In this document: positions 24,578 to 33,059 of the stretch, one piece after another
Layout of the letters: each line of letters starts with the position of its first letter
How positions within the stretch are numbered: position 1 is the stretch's first letter
DNA from: Thiotrichaceae bacterium
GTDB taxonomy: Bacteria; Pseudomonadota; Gammaproteobacteria; Thiotrichales; Thiotrichaceae
DNA: 56,239 nucleotides
Direction: 5' to 3'
NCBI GenBank assembly: GCA_026989335.1
Contig: JALSJN010000057.1
Location: 1-56,239 of the forward strand
Program-made: the position numbers and the translations under genes
The notes under the pieces: model-generated
What the model was told of the DNA's origin: nothing
The model's input: the letters and a program-made list of their open reading frames with translations, nothing else
Database searches by the model: none

Positions 24578-26071
24578 TTAGTTTGTCGCGCGATAGGATA
24601 CCGCTTCGCTAATATGTACCGTTTGTATCTCAGTGCTTTGAGCCAAATCAGCAATGGTTCGGGCTAACTTAAGTATGCGATGATACGCTCTGGCTGATAG
24701 GGTAAACTTTTCTACCACCTGTGCCAATAAGTTTTCATCCGCATCACTGAGTTTGCAGTAAGCCTCAATTTCTTTATTGCTTAAAAATCGGTTCGCTTTA
24801 TCTTGTCGGCTTATCTGAATAGCCCGTGCTGCTATAACTCGTTGGCGAACAGTCTCGCTACTATCACCTGTTGCTGGATTTTTTAAATCTTGATGGGATA
24901 AACGCAGCACATTGATATGTATATCAATCCGATCTAAAAAAGGTGCAGACAGCTTTGAACGGTAACGTCGTTGTTGCTCAGCCGTACATTGGCAATTACT
25001 TTTAAAATCACAATTTAAGCCCTGTGGGCAAGGGTTCATTGCTGCAATTAACTGAAAATCAGCGGGGTAAGTGGCCTGTCGAGCAGCGCGTGAAATTGTT
25101 ATTTTTCCGGTTTCCAACGGCTCTCTGAGTACATCAAGCACCTTTCTATCAAACTCGGTTAACTCATCAAGAAATAAAATCCCATTGTGCGCGAGTGATA
25201 TTTCACCTGGGCGAACTTTTGCGCCGCCACCCACCAAAGCAACCCCTGAAGAGGTATGATGCGGATCACGCACGGGTCGTAAGCCCCAGTTTTTCACGTC
25301 AAAACCTTGGTCACTAATGGATGCAATGGTGGCGGACTCTAGTGACTCCGCTTGGGTCATGGGTGGTAAGATGGTTGCTAATCTAGTCGCTAGCATAGTT
25401 TTACCCGTTCCAGGCGGGCCAACCATTAGCATGTTATGACCACCTGCAGCGGCTATTTCTAAAGCCCTCTTGGCTTGATACTGGCCTTTTACATCACTCA
25501 GGTCGCTGTGATATCTTGGTTTAAGTTCTGCTATTTTTGTTTGATGCGGCAGTAAGGTTTCTATTTTCGACAAATGATGACAAACCTGTAATAAATGACT
25601 GGCTGGAATAACATTTAAACCGTCAATTAAGCTTGCTTCATCAGCATTATCTGTAGATAAAAGTAAAGATCTATTTGCCAACAGTGTCGCGTAAGCCGTG
25701 GGTAAAACACCTTTCACCGAGCGTAGCTGTCCAGCTAGTGATAACTCACCAATAAACTCATAATGCGTAAGCGATTTTGTGGGGATTTGCCCAGAAGCCG
25801 CCAAAATTCCTAAGGCGATGGGTAAATCAAAACGCCCACCATCCTTAGGAATATCCGCAGGTGCTAAGTTGACGGTAATACGTTTTGCAGGAAATTCAAA
25901 ATTACAGTTAATAATTGCGGCACGTACTCGATCTTTACTTTCTTTAACGGCTAGTTCTGGTAAACCAACGATAGAAAAGCTGGGTAAGCCGTTACTAAGA
26001 TGCACCTCTACATCAACTTGCGGGGCATCAATGCCTTCGTTGCTGCGGCTGTAAAGTAAAGAAAGGTTCAT
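24578..26071 (-). CDS. comM: YifB/ComM family AAA+ ATPase
   Basis: A 497-residue Mg-chelatase-like AAA+ protein. In Vibrio and Acinetobacter ComM is a helicase that promotes branch migration during natural transformation. The N-terminal Lon-like fold (PSFSIVGLPELAVKESKDRV) is followed by Walker A GPPGTGKTMLATRLA and Walker B ILFLDELTEF. A Cys cluster, CPQGLNCDFKSNCQC, and the C-terminal helical domain are also present. The protein is complete. No other competence genes are in the window, so transformation in this organism is only suggested. Confidence 0.95.
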   Translation of the reverse strand: MNLSLLYSRSNEGIDAPQVDVEVHLSNGLPSFSIVGLPELAVKESKDRVRAAIINCNFEFPAKRITVNLAPADIPKDGGRFDLPIALGILAASGQIPTKSLTHYEFIGELSLAGQLRSVKGVLPTAYATLLANRSLLLSTDNADEASLIDGLNVIPASHLLQVCHHLSKIETLLPHQTKIAELKPRYHSDLSDVKGQYQAKRALEIAAAGGHNMLMVGPPGTGKTMLATRLATILPPMTQAESLESATIASISDQGFDVKNWGLRPVRDPHHTSSGVALVGGGAKVRPGEISLAHNGILFLDELTEFDRKVLDVLREPLETGKITISRAARQATYPADFQLIAAMNPCPQGLNCDFKSNCQCTAEQQRRYRSKLSAPFLDRIDIHINVLRLSHQDLKNPATGDSSETVRQRVIAARAIQISRQDKANRFLSNKEIEAYCKLSDADENLLAQVVEKFTLSARAYHRILKLARTIADLAQSTEIQTVHISEAVSYRATN

Positions 26072-26116
26072 GTAATGCTACGCATAGATAAGTCTCATCA
26101 GCTTATCAATTTATTA

Positions 26117-26153
26117 AACCTTGCCCAACGGCTCTCAGATGAGAGGCAAGGTT
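26117..26153. promoter_or_regulatory. Branched stem-loop in a divergent gap
   Basis: AACCTTGC (26117-26124) pairs with GCAAGGTT (26146-26153), and inside it CTCTCA pairs with TGAGAG (26132-26137/26140-26145). There is no T-run, so it is unlikely to be a terminator. It lies between comM and a divergent membrane protein gene and may be an operator or a leader structure. Confidence 0.45.
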
Positions 26154-26309
26154 CCTCATATTGAATGCAAGTGCTACAATGCAGGATAATTAGAAACCTG
26201 TCCGAGAAGTTTTATAATTCAGCTGACATTAAACAATCTTCTTGTATCCTAAACTTATAGAGAAACCTCTGCACGAGAGATTTCAGAAAAATAATAGAGT
26301 TAATTAAAA

Positions 26310-26888
26310 ATGGAATTTGCATTAGTTGCACTGACGGGAATCGGCCTACTACTGTTCATCTACAGTTTTCTAGCCTATATATTTGCAGGTTTTAAGCACC
26401 ACCCTGTTACAGGGCTAATTTCAATGTTACCTGTTTTAAATATTGTGACGCTTCCTTCGCTTTGGCATATAACAAGTCGTAAGTTAATTTTTGGTTTTAT
26501 CGGGCTATTAATAGCCGCAGGTAGCTGGATGATGGGTACTGAGCAGGGTGTCAATAATTTATTAGCTAAAATACAAGGTACCCCGACTGAAATAAGCAGT
26601 GCGGAAAGTGCCGAGCAAGCAATACAGGCCCAATTACTGAGTGACAGCAAACTACAAGGCTTGCCGAATAAAGCACTTTATAAAATGGCATTTAAGCCTG
26701 TAAAGCCCACGTTGTTAGTGACATTACAGGATAAAACGATTCAAATAATTACCAAAAACAAAGAGCAATTTGAAGGTCGTTTAATAAAGATCATCAACAC
26801 CAAAGTCATTATAGAGTCAGTAGGAAATATTGAAAAGAAGATTGCACTCGATCAGATTGATAAACTTAGTGTTATGGTTAGGCAGTAA
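26310..26888 (+). CDS. Membrane protein with C-terminal small beta domain, unknown
   Basis: A 192-residue protein with three hydrophobic segments in the first 80 residues (about 3-27, 36-54 and 58-76). A polar linker follows, then a C-terminal stretch (about 140-190: KEQFEGRLIKIINTKVIIES in part) whose alternating pattern resembles an SH3- or Sm-like barrel. I do not recognise the family. The ycgL gene starts 4 bases after its stop, so the two are probably cotranscribed. A degenerate copy of the MITE end (about 26262-26280) lies just upstream. Confidence 0.65.
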   Translation: MEFALVALTGIGLLLFIYSFLAYIFAGFKHHPVTGLISMLPVLNIVTLPSLWHITSRKLIFGFIGLLIAAGSWMMGTEQGVNNLLAKIQGTPTEISSAESAEQAIQAQLLSDSKLQGLPNKALYKMAFKPVKPTLLVTLQDKTIQIITKNKEQFEGRLIKIINTKVIIESVGNIEKKIALDQIDKLSVMVRQ

Positions 26889-26892
26889 AGTA

Positions 26893-27156
26893 ATGAATTG
26901 TTTTGTTTATCGTAGCCAGAAAAAGTCAGGCATGTACCTTTATTTAACAGAGAAAGATAATTTTTCAGAGGTGCCCGATACATTAATCAAGCTACTTGGC
27001 GAGCTTACTTTTTCATTTGAATTTGACCTAAGCGAAGATAGAAAACTGGTGCGTGAAGAATCCAAAGAAGTGATTAGAATCATTCAAGAAAATGGTTATT
27101 TTTTACAAATGCCACCGCCTAAAAGTGAGGCGATGGACATGAGTCGGCTTAATTAA
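26893..27156 (+). CDS. ycgL: YcgL domain protein
   Basis: An 87-residue cytosolic protein of the YcgL family, conserved in gammaproteobacteria and without a settled function. The start MNCFVYRSQKKSGMYLYL, the middle VPDTLIKLLG and the tail NGYFLQMPPP are characteristic. I use the ATG at 26893, 4 bases after the previous stop. A longer reading from 26830 overlaps that gene and adds 21 residues foreign to the family. Confidence 0.93.
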   Translation: MNCFVYRSQKKSGMYLYLTEKDNFSEVPDTLIKLLGELTFSFEFDLSEDRKLVREESKEVIRIIQENGYFLQMPPPKSEAMDMSRLN

Positions 27157-27180
27157 AACGGGCAAACCTATTACAAGCGC

Positions 27181-27780
27181 TTAGTAAGGACGTTGGCCTG
27201 TAAAGTTACCCGGTGGATCATAACTACAAACCCAACTTTGGGATTTATCTTTACCTACTTTTAAGGCACAACCTACTTTGGTGGTATTTTTCCAGACCAT
27301 TTGAGTGTAGTGACCACACTGTTGACCAGATTCACAACTGTTAGTGGCGTAGTTGTACCAGTCCTCTTCATCAGCCCATACTTTAACCACGTCTTTAATA
27401 GTTGTTCCTTGTACCGCTGTTTCACCGGTTGACCATGTCACTGGGCTTGCCCAGTAAAGGTTCTCCCCATGGGGTGGTGTGCCTGGCCTGTGTACCATTG
27501 TACATTTACCCGATGCACATAGGTTATTTGCCCACTCTTGCGAATATTTGGCTAATTTAGTTGACCATACTAACGGTTTTAAACCATGCTTAATTCGCAC
27601 CACATTGTGTGCTTTTAAAACACCCGCAAAGCGTTGTTGGGTCGATAGTTCTGTAACTTTATGACTACCGTGTTCGCCAACATCTGTCGCGATATCGTGT
27701 GTAGAGGGTTGGTTGGGTGAGCTACATGCGGCTAATAGCGTGGCGCTCAATAATATAATTGGAGATACTTTTATATTCAT
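27181..27780 (-). CDS. CAP/SCP domain lipoprotein
   Basis: A 199-residue lipoprotein: lipobox LLAAC near residue 19, a short linker, then a CAP (PR-1/SCP) domain. Conserved motifs are HNVVRIKHGLKPLVW, the His of MVHRPGTPPHGENLYW, HYTQMVWKNTTKVGCA and WVCSYDPPGNF. Cys pairs agree with an extracytoplasmic protein. CAP proteins bind sterols or lipids or have protease-like activity in some organisms; the bacterial role is not settled. It converges on ycgL with a 24-base gap. Confidence 0.9.
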   Translation of the reverse strand: MNIKVSPIILLSATLLAACSSPNQPSTHDIATDVGEHGSHKVTELSTQQRFAGVLKAHNVVRIKHGLKPLVWSTKLAKYSQEWANNLCASGKCTMVHRPGTPPHGENLYWASPVTWSTGETAVQGTTIKDVVKVWADEEDWYNYATNSCESGQQCGHYTQMVWKNTTKVGCALKVGKDKSQSWVCSYDPPGNFTGQRPY

Positions 27781-27916
27781 TGTCAGTCCTAATTCAAATT
27801 ATTTTTAGTATTTAATACTTTTTTATATTTTCTATCTAAGTCCTTTATATGATTCGTGTTAAGTCTCTTAGTTCATTCCTGTTTACATCTTATGGGTGAC
27901 GGAATATTTTTTATGA

Positions 27917-28669
27917 TCAATGTGACGCGGGCATTTTTTCAACCTCTGCTTCAATCCATGTTTTAACTTTATCATTAATTCCAGCAGGCTCCAAACCTTC
28001 TACGCTAAACGGTTTACCTAGGCTAACGGTTATTATTCCGGGATATTTTATATAACTATGACGAGGCCAAAGTTTGCCTGCATTGTGAGCTAATGGATAA
28101 ACAGGGTAGCCTACGCCACCAACTGATTCTGTAGCACAATAATGCGCCAGTAACGCACCACCCATTCTGTAACGTTCGCTGTGCCCGGGCTTAACACGCG
28201 TGCCCTCAGGAAAAATACACACCCAGTTACCTTCATCAAGGCGTTGTTTACCGTTCACTTTTACTTGTTCAACAGCAGAGCTTCCTGCAGTACGATCAAT
28301 AGCGATGGGTTTTACGCGTGATAATGCCCAACCAAAAAAGGGAATTTTAAAAAGCTCTTTTTTTAATACCCATGAAATAGGTGGGAAAATTGATGGGATT
28401 AGCAAGGTCTCCCACGTGGACTGGTGGTTTGCTAGAATAATTCCATTATTATTCACATCAATATTATTTAAACCAATAATATTATATTTTACGCCACAGG
28501 TAACCTTTAACCACCAAACATTAAAACCTGTCCAAGGAACTAATATTTTATAACTAATTTCTTGGGATAAAAATAATAAGAAGGGTGAAATTAACCCTGC
28601 AAGTGCTGTACTCAACGCAAAGCCAATCCAGAAAAATGTTGATCTAATATAAAGAAATAGTTTACTCAT
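27917..28669 (-). CDS. plsC: 1-acyl-sn-glycerol-3-phosphate acyltransferase
   Basis: A 250-residue membrane acyltransferase making phosphatidic acid. It has an N-terminal transmembrane segment, the acceptor motif NHQSTWET (a HX4E form of HX4D, common in part of the gammaproteobacterial PlsC family) and the FPEGTR motif. It lies 3 bases after rdgB on the same strand, which suggests cotranscription. Confidence 0.93.
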   Translation of the reverse strand: MSKLFLYIRSTFFWIGFALSTALAGLISPFLLFLSQEISYKILVPWTGFNVWWLKVTCGVKYNIIGLNNIDVNNNGIILANHQSTWETLLIPSIFPPISWVLKKELFKIPFFGWALSRVKPIAIDRTAGSSAVEQVKVNGKQRLDEGNWVCIFPEGTRVKPGHSERYRMGGALLAHYCATESVGGVGYPVYPLAHNAGKLWPRHSYIKYPGIITVSLGKPFSVEGLEPAGINDKVKTWIEAEVEKMPASH

Positions 28670-28672
28670 AGA

Positions 28673-29269
28673 TTAAACGCTCTTTTCTTGCATCAGTTGC
28701 AAAATTTTCTGTAAGGCTATACCCCGATGACTAATTCTATTTTTTTCATCAGCGTCTAACTCGGCAGAGCTTGTACCATGTGTCGGCACAAAAAATAAAG
28801 GGTCATAACCAAAACCATTAGCGCCTGATAGTTCATGCAGTATGGTTCCTTCCCAGCTTGCATCAGCAATTAAAGGCGATGGATCTTCTGCATGGCGCAT
28901 ATAAACAATACAGCAGCGAAAACGTGCCGTGCGTTTTTCATTAGGAACGTCTTTCAGCTCCTCTAGCAGCTTGGTGTTATTTGCTTCATCGCCCCCACCA
29001 GAGTATCGGGCTGAGTAAATTCCTGGACGACCATTAAGTGCGTCTACCTCAATCCCAGAATCATCTGCCAACGCGGGTAAGCCAGTATGTTGGGATGCAT
29101 TACGTGCTTTGATAATGGCATTTTCTACAAAGGTCAAACCTGTTTCGGGCGCATCCACTACATCAAAGTCAGACTGTGGAGCAACCTCAAAACCAGCACT
29201 TCCTAGTATACGAAAAAACTCGCGAAGCTTTCCTTGGTTACCACTGGCTAATATAACTTTCTTTGACAT
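28673..29269 (-). CDS. rdgB: XTP/dITP pyrophosphatase
   Basis: House-cleaning enzyme that removes non-canonical purine triphosphates (XTP, dITP, ITP) from the nucleotide pool. Its 198 residues match the Ham1/RdgB family. The N-terminal ILASGNQGKLREF, the ALADDSGIEVDALNGRPG block and the SHRGIALQK C-terminal region are all present. It is the first gene of a pair with plsC. Confidence 0.96.
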   Translation of the reverse strand: MSKKVILASGNQGKLREFFRILGSAGFEVAPQSDFDVVDAPETGLTFVENAIIKARNASQHTGLPALADDSGIEVDALNGRPGIYSARYSGGGDEANNTKLLEELKDVPNEKRTARFRCCIVYMRHAEDPSPLIADASWEGTILHELSGANGFGYDPLFFVPTHGTSSAELDADEKNRISHRGIALQKILQLMQEKSV

Positions 29270-29585
29270 ATCGTTACCTTTTTAAGCTTTCCTTCAAGGT
29301 TAATTATAAGTCGAAAGTCTTTTTGAATGAACATAAATCACGTTTTATTAAAAATAAACTAAAGAGACGACGGAATGTAAAAACACAATGCATTCAATGC
29401 ATTATCGTTGATACGAGCATGACTATGAAAAATAAATTGATGGTGTTTGCATCCTAATAAAATAAGCATGCGTTAATACTGGCAAGAACGACATGAAAAC
29501 TTAAACTGCATTAAGGGCCCTTAATAAAACAAGTTGATTGACAATCTAAAAATTAACTATTAATCAATAACATGGGAACATTATT
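29270..29585 (+). promoter_or_regulatory. Noncoding region with promoter of the small repeat protein
   Basis: TTGACA (29538-29543) and TAATCA (29561-29566) at 17-base spacing form a likely promoter about 20 bases before the next ATG. A perfect 16-bp palindrome ATTAAGGGCCCTTAAT at 29510-29525 sits just upstream of the -35, where an activator or repressor could bind. Short reading frames in this stretch have no support. Confidence 0.5.
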
Positions 29586-29960
29586 ATGAAAACACTATTA
29601 CTAACACTTAGCGCAACTTCTCTTCTACTTTTGGGTCAATCTGCAATGGCATTTGAACAAATCAGCTCTGAGAATGGCTACGATGCTGCCTTTCAAAATG
29701 GCTGGGTAGATTCTTCAACACAAGCACAGAGCTTAGATATTTTTAAACCTTATTATCAAGCAAAGTCATCAATTGGTTTTGAGCAAGTAAGCTCTGAAAA
29801 TGGATATGATGCAGCCTTTAGAAATGGCTGGGTATCGCCAGAAACAATAGCTGCTGATTCAATGGATATTGTTAAAACATCGTTTAAAACAAACCCAGAA
29901 ACTATGGGTGCTAGTCGTTTTGAAGATGTACTTTCTATTGACTACTTATCGACTAACTAA
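29586..29960 (+). CDS. Small exported protein with two tandem 42-residue units
   Basis: A 124-residue protein with a clear signal peptide (1-22, ending SAMA). The mature part holds the block FEQISSENGYDAAFQNGWV (residues 23-41) and again FEQVSSENGYDAAFRNGWV (65-83), a 42-residue period. Each block is followed by a DIFK- or DIVK-type segment. A degenerate third start (RFEDV) occurs near the end. I do not recognise the family. It has its own promoter with a palindrome and its own terminator, so it is a single-gene, probably well expressed unit. Its mature size is about 11 kDa. Confidence 0.75.
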   Translation: MKTLLLTLSATSLLLLGQSAMAFEQISSENGYDAAFQNGWVDSSTQAQSLDIFKPYYQAKSSIGFEQVSSENGYDAAFRNGWVSPETIAADSMDIVKTSFKTNPETMGASRFEDVLSIDYLSTN

Positions 29961-29979
29961 GCGTTTAAATTAGTTTAAT

Positions 29980-30008
29980 AAAAAACCAAGACTTGTTCTT
30001 GGTTTTTT
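29980..30008 (+). terminator. Intrinsic terminator of the small repeat protein gene
   Basis: AAAAAACCAAG-acttgtt-CTTGGTTTTTT starts 20 bases after the stop codon: an 11-bp stem ending in six T. Confidence 0.9.
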
Positions 30009-30130
30009 ATGCCTAAAATTCAACCGTTCAAGCAGAAACACGATGAGTTATTTTGACAAAAATCAAAATTAGTGCCAATATCTGAGTAGATTTACAAGGT
30101 CTTTGTAAATTCTCTACATAGGTTTTTTGC

Positions 30131-30697
30131 ATGGTTTGTAATTTAAAGGTCACTTTTAAATTTATCTGCTCTTTTTTGAGTATTCCTCTGCTATTAAGTA
30201 GCTGCTCCACACCATCTAACCCCACAGCAAAAGAGCTGCACCTTATTAGCCATCCTAGCTACCACACCCTTCATAAAGTCAATGCCTTAATGCCACGTGC
30301 TGTAAAGTGGTATAGCGATGTTGAAAAGTCACTACGCTCTCAAGGCAGAGCATTAACAAAGGCAGAAACCGTAGAAGCTAAATCTCTTGGTGTAAAAATG
30401 CCCGATTTAATTCGTGTCGTAGTATTGGATAAATTTCCTGAACCCGATAAGCATGCCTCAGGTGATCACTTTGAAGGCGCGCGTGCGATGGGCAATATCA
30501 TTATGATTAAGCCACGCCACAAGAATGACTCTACCGTGTTGTGTCATGAGCTTGTACATATCGCACAAAAAGATCGCATGGGAGGCTTAAAAGAATTTCT
30601 CAAACAGTATGCGATTGAACGCGAAGTCTTGGGCTATTCTCGCTCTTTATTAGAGACAGAGGCTTATGCTTTACAACACGAAATTCCCTCGAATTAA
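30131..30697 (+). CDS. Lipoprotein with zinc-protease-like HExxH motif
   Basis: A 188-residue putative lipoprotein with lipobox LLSSC (Cys25). The C-terminal half holds STVLCHELVHIAQKDR, a HExxH metal-binding motif, and a downstream Glu in LLETEAYALQHE that could be the third ligand, as in gluzincins. The central part (residues 40-110) has no feature I recognise. The start ATG at 30131 has only a weak ribosome binding site. It is probably anchored in the periplasm. The protease activity is inferred from the motif alone. Confidence 0.72.
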   Translation: MVCNLKVTFKFICSFLSIPLLLSSCSTPSNPTAKELHLISHPSYHTLHKVNALMPRAVKWYSDVEKSLRSQGRALTKAETVEAKSLGVKMPDLIRVVVLDKFPEPDKHASGDHFEGARAMGNIIMIKPRHKNDSTVLCHELVHIAQKDRMGGLKEFLKQYAIEREVLGYSRSLLETEAYALQHEIPSN

Positions 30698-30700
30698 TCA

Positions 30701-30724
30701 CTCCTGACACAACGCTGTCAGGAG
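30701..30724 (+). terminator. Stem-loop after the HExxH lipoprotein gene
   Basis: CTCCTGACA pairs perfectly with TGTCAGGAG around a 6-base loop. The T-run of a true intrinsic terminator is missing, so it may act as an RNA-stabilising or attenuating structure. Confidence 0.55.
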
Positions 30725-30796
30725 CCCCCTCGTATACTTGCCTTACCACATAACTTTTATGTGACAACTTTTTGTAAAAATGAAGAGGATAAGATA

Positions 30797-31210
30797 ATGA
30801 GCGATACAGCAAACAAAAACCCAATTAACCCCATGAAACAGCACGGTGCTTTTAGCTGGAATGAATTAACGACAACGGATATGGAAGGCGCTAAATCATT
30901 TTATCAAAAAATGTTTAATTGGCAGATGGAAGATGTCAGTGGCGATGATATGCCTTATATGATGGCAAAAATAGCCGATCAACAAGTTGCTGGCTTCATG
31001 CCAACACCACCAGAAGCAAACGGCATGCCACCTATGTGGGGTGGCTACGTCACCGTTGATGATGTAGATACAAGCGCAAAACAAGCGATTGAGTTGGGTG
31101 GAACAGTTTTATTAGAAGCGCGTGATATTCCTGAAGTGGGACGTTTTTGTGTGATTAGTGACCCCCAAGGTGCTACGCTTAGTTTGATCACCTACTTTGA
31201 TAAGAGCTAA
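30797..31210 (+). CDS. VOC/glyoxalase-like family protein
   Basis: A 137-residue vicinal-oxygen-chelate fold protein. It has the FSWNELTTTDMEGAKSFYQKMFNW start and the GGYVTVDDVDTSAKQAIELGG and GRFCVISDPQGATLSL blocks typical of proteins annotated as 27 kDa antigen/hydroxylase-like VOC proteins. The substrate is unknown. I use the ATG at 30797, preceded by GAGGAT; a reading from 30761 adds 12 unlikely residues. It is followed by DUF1801 and WYL genes at 3- and 4-base gaps, so the three form an operon. Confidence 0.88.
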   Translation: MSDTANKNPINPMKQHGAFSWNELTTTDMEGAKSFYQKMFNWQMEDVSGDDMPYMMAKIADQQVAGFMPTPPEANGMPPMWGGYVTVDDVDTSAKQAIELGGTVLLEARDIPEVGRFCVISDPQGATLSLITYFDKS

Positions 31211-31213
31211 TGA

Positions 31214-31645
31214 ATGGTAAGCCCCGCAACAGCTTCATTTGAAAATATGCAAATAGCCAGTACGTTTGATGGTTATCCCGATTATATAAGTAAAAAACTA
31301 CTTGTACTTCGACTGCTAATCTTTGAGGTTGCTGAAGAACTAGACATTAATGACTTAGAAGAAACGCTTAAGTGGGGTGAGCCAAGCTATGTTAGCAAGC
31401 AAGGGAGCACGCTAAGACTAGCTTGGAGAAAATCACACCCTCAGCAATATGGAATCTTCTTTAATTGTAAAACTAGCTTAATTGAGACATATAAAGAAAT
31501 CTATCAAGATCAGTTTAAATATGAAGGTAACCGCGCCATTGTGTTTGAACAGTCAGAGACTATTCCCGTTGATGCATTAAAACATTGCATTGAATTATCG
31601 TTAACTTATCACAACATAAAACACTTGCCGATGTTGGGCGTATAA
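31214..31645 (+). CDS. DUF1801 family protein
   Basis: A 143-residue cytosolic protein of the YdhG/DUF1801 family. The blocks LEETLKWGEPSYVS, LRLAWRKSHPQQYGIFFNC and ALKHCIELSLTYH are typical. The biochemical function is not known. It lies between a VOC protein gene and a YafY-type regulator gene with almost no gap. Confidence 0.85.
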   Translation: MVSPATASFENMQIASTFDGYPDYISKKLLVLRLLIFEVAEELDINDLEETLKWGEPSYVSKQGSTLRLAWRKSHPQQYGIFFNCKTSLIETYKEIYQDQFKYEGNRAIVFEQSETIPVDALKHCIELSLTYHNIKHLPMLGV

Positions 31646-31649
31646 ACGT

Positions 31650-32339
31650 ATGCGACGTGCCGATCGTCTTTTTCAAATAATCCAATTTCTACGCACACGA
31701 CGTGTTACCACTGCGTTTTGGTTATCAGAAAGGCTAGAGGTTTCTGAACGCACAATTTATCGAGATATTAAAGATCTAATCCTTTCAGGTGTGAATATTG
31801 AAGGTGAAGCAGGTATTGGCTATGTGATAAGGCGCGGGTTCGACCTGCCACCCCTTATGTTTAGCGAAGAAGAAATCAAAGCATTAACATTAGGAGCCCG
31901 AATTGTAGAAAGCTGGGCAGATCAATCATTAGCAACAGCGGCTCAAAGTGCGCTAAGCAAGATAGAAACCGCCCTGCCAGATCACTTAAAAGAAAGTCTA
32001 GGCAACACCTTATTGTTCTCCCCTTTATCGCGCATTACCCCAGAAATTTCTACCACCATGGCAGAGATTCGCTATGCAACTGATAACAACCGCAAAGTTA
32101 GTCTCCAATACCGTCGAGCTGATGGACAATCCTCTGAAAGGATAATATGGCCGCTTGGGTTATTTTTTTGGGGGGCTACTTGGACGATCGGCGCATGGTG
32201 TGAAATGCGTAACAACTTCCGTGTGTTTCGGCTCGATAGAATCAAAAGCATGGTTGTATTAGATAAAAGCTACCCAGAGGAAAAAGACAAAAGCTTGCAG
32301 GCTTTAATTAATAACGAAAAAGACTGCGGGCTAAGCTGA
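31650..32339 (+). CDS. YafY-type HTH-WYL transcriptional regulator
   Basis: A 229-residue regulator with an N-terminal HTH_11 domain (residues 1-60: RTRRVTTAFWLSERLEVSER and IYRDIKDLILSG) and a C-terminal WYL domain (about 140-200, ending near RVFRLDRIKSM) that senses ligands or nucleic acid. It closes an operon with VOC and DUF1801 genes, a known neighbourhood for this group, and probably controls it. Its ligand is unknown. Confidence 0.9.
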   Translation: MRRADRLFQIIQFLRTRRVTTAFWLSERLEVSERTIYRDIKDLILSGVNIEGEAGIGYVIRRGFDLPPLMFSEEEIKALTLGARIVESWADQSLATAAQSALSKIETALPDHLKESLGNTLLFSPLSRITPEISTTMAEIRYATDNNRKVSLQYRRADGQSSERIIWPLGLFFWGATWTIGAWCEMRNNFRVFRLDRIKSMVVLDKSYPEEKDKSLQALINNEKDCGLS

Positions 32340-32426
32340 GTTTAAGACGGATGTGACAAAAGTTTTTATTTATGAGTTAATGTAATTATTCAGAACAGAT
32401 CATCAAATAATTTGGAGAATACTCGC

Positions 32427-33044
32427 ATGTCAAAAGTAATAACGATTATCCTTGCTGCAATCACGCTTGCCTTAATTTTCGGTATAGGTGTTTATAATAA
32501 AATAGTCAGTGGCGATGAAAACGTTACTGCATCATGGTCTGAAGTGGTCAATCAATATCAACGTCGTACTGATTTAATCCCTAACTTGGTTAAAACGGTA
32601 GAAGGTTTTGCCGCACAAGAAAAGGACGTGTTAACCAGCGTAGTTGAGGCACGTGCAAAAGCCACCCAAACATCCATCAATGTTACCCCTGAGTTATTAA
32701 ATGATCCCGCCAGCTTTCAAAAGTTTACTCAAGCACAAGGCCAACTAGGTTCTGCATTAAGTAAGTTGTTAGTAACGGTTGAACGCTACCCAGAACTTAA
32801 ATCAGATAAGAACTTCTTAGCGCTACAAAGCCAGCTAGAAGGCACGGAAAACCGTATTGGTGTTGCTCGCTCTCGTTATGTAAACACAGTAAAAGAGTAT
32901 AATTTAGCTGTGCGTAAATTCCCCGGAAATTTATTTGCAGGGAGTATGGGCTTTACAACCAAGCCTAATTTTAGTGTAGCGAACGAGGCAGAAATTGCCC
33001 AACCGCCAGCGGTAAATTTTAATAAAACAGCTCCTGCTCAGTAA
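32427..33044 (+). CDS. lemA: LemA family protein
   Basis: A 205-residue membrane protein with one N-terminal transmembrane helix (about 3-22) and a long helical domain outside it. Typical LemA blocks are YNKIVSGDENVTASWSEV, QYQRRTDLIPNLVKTVEGFA and ENRIGVARSRYVNTVKEYN. I use the ATG at 32427 with TTGGAG upstream; the earlier TTG frame starts within that site. It heads an operon with two TPM-domain genes, an arrangement seen widely in proteobacteria and of unclear function. Confidence 0.94.
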   Translation: MSKVITIILAAITLALIFGIGVYNKIVSGDENVTASWSEVVNQYQRRTDLIPNLVKTVEGFAAQEKDVLTSVVEARAKATQTSINVTPELLNDPASFQKFTQAQGQLGSALSKLLVTVERYPELKSDKNFLALQSQLEGTENRIGVARSRYVNTVKEYNLAVRKFPGNLFAGSMGFTTKPNFSVANEAEIAQPPAVNFNKTAPAQ

Positions 33045-33059
33045 CTCGCATACAAATAC

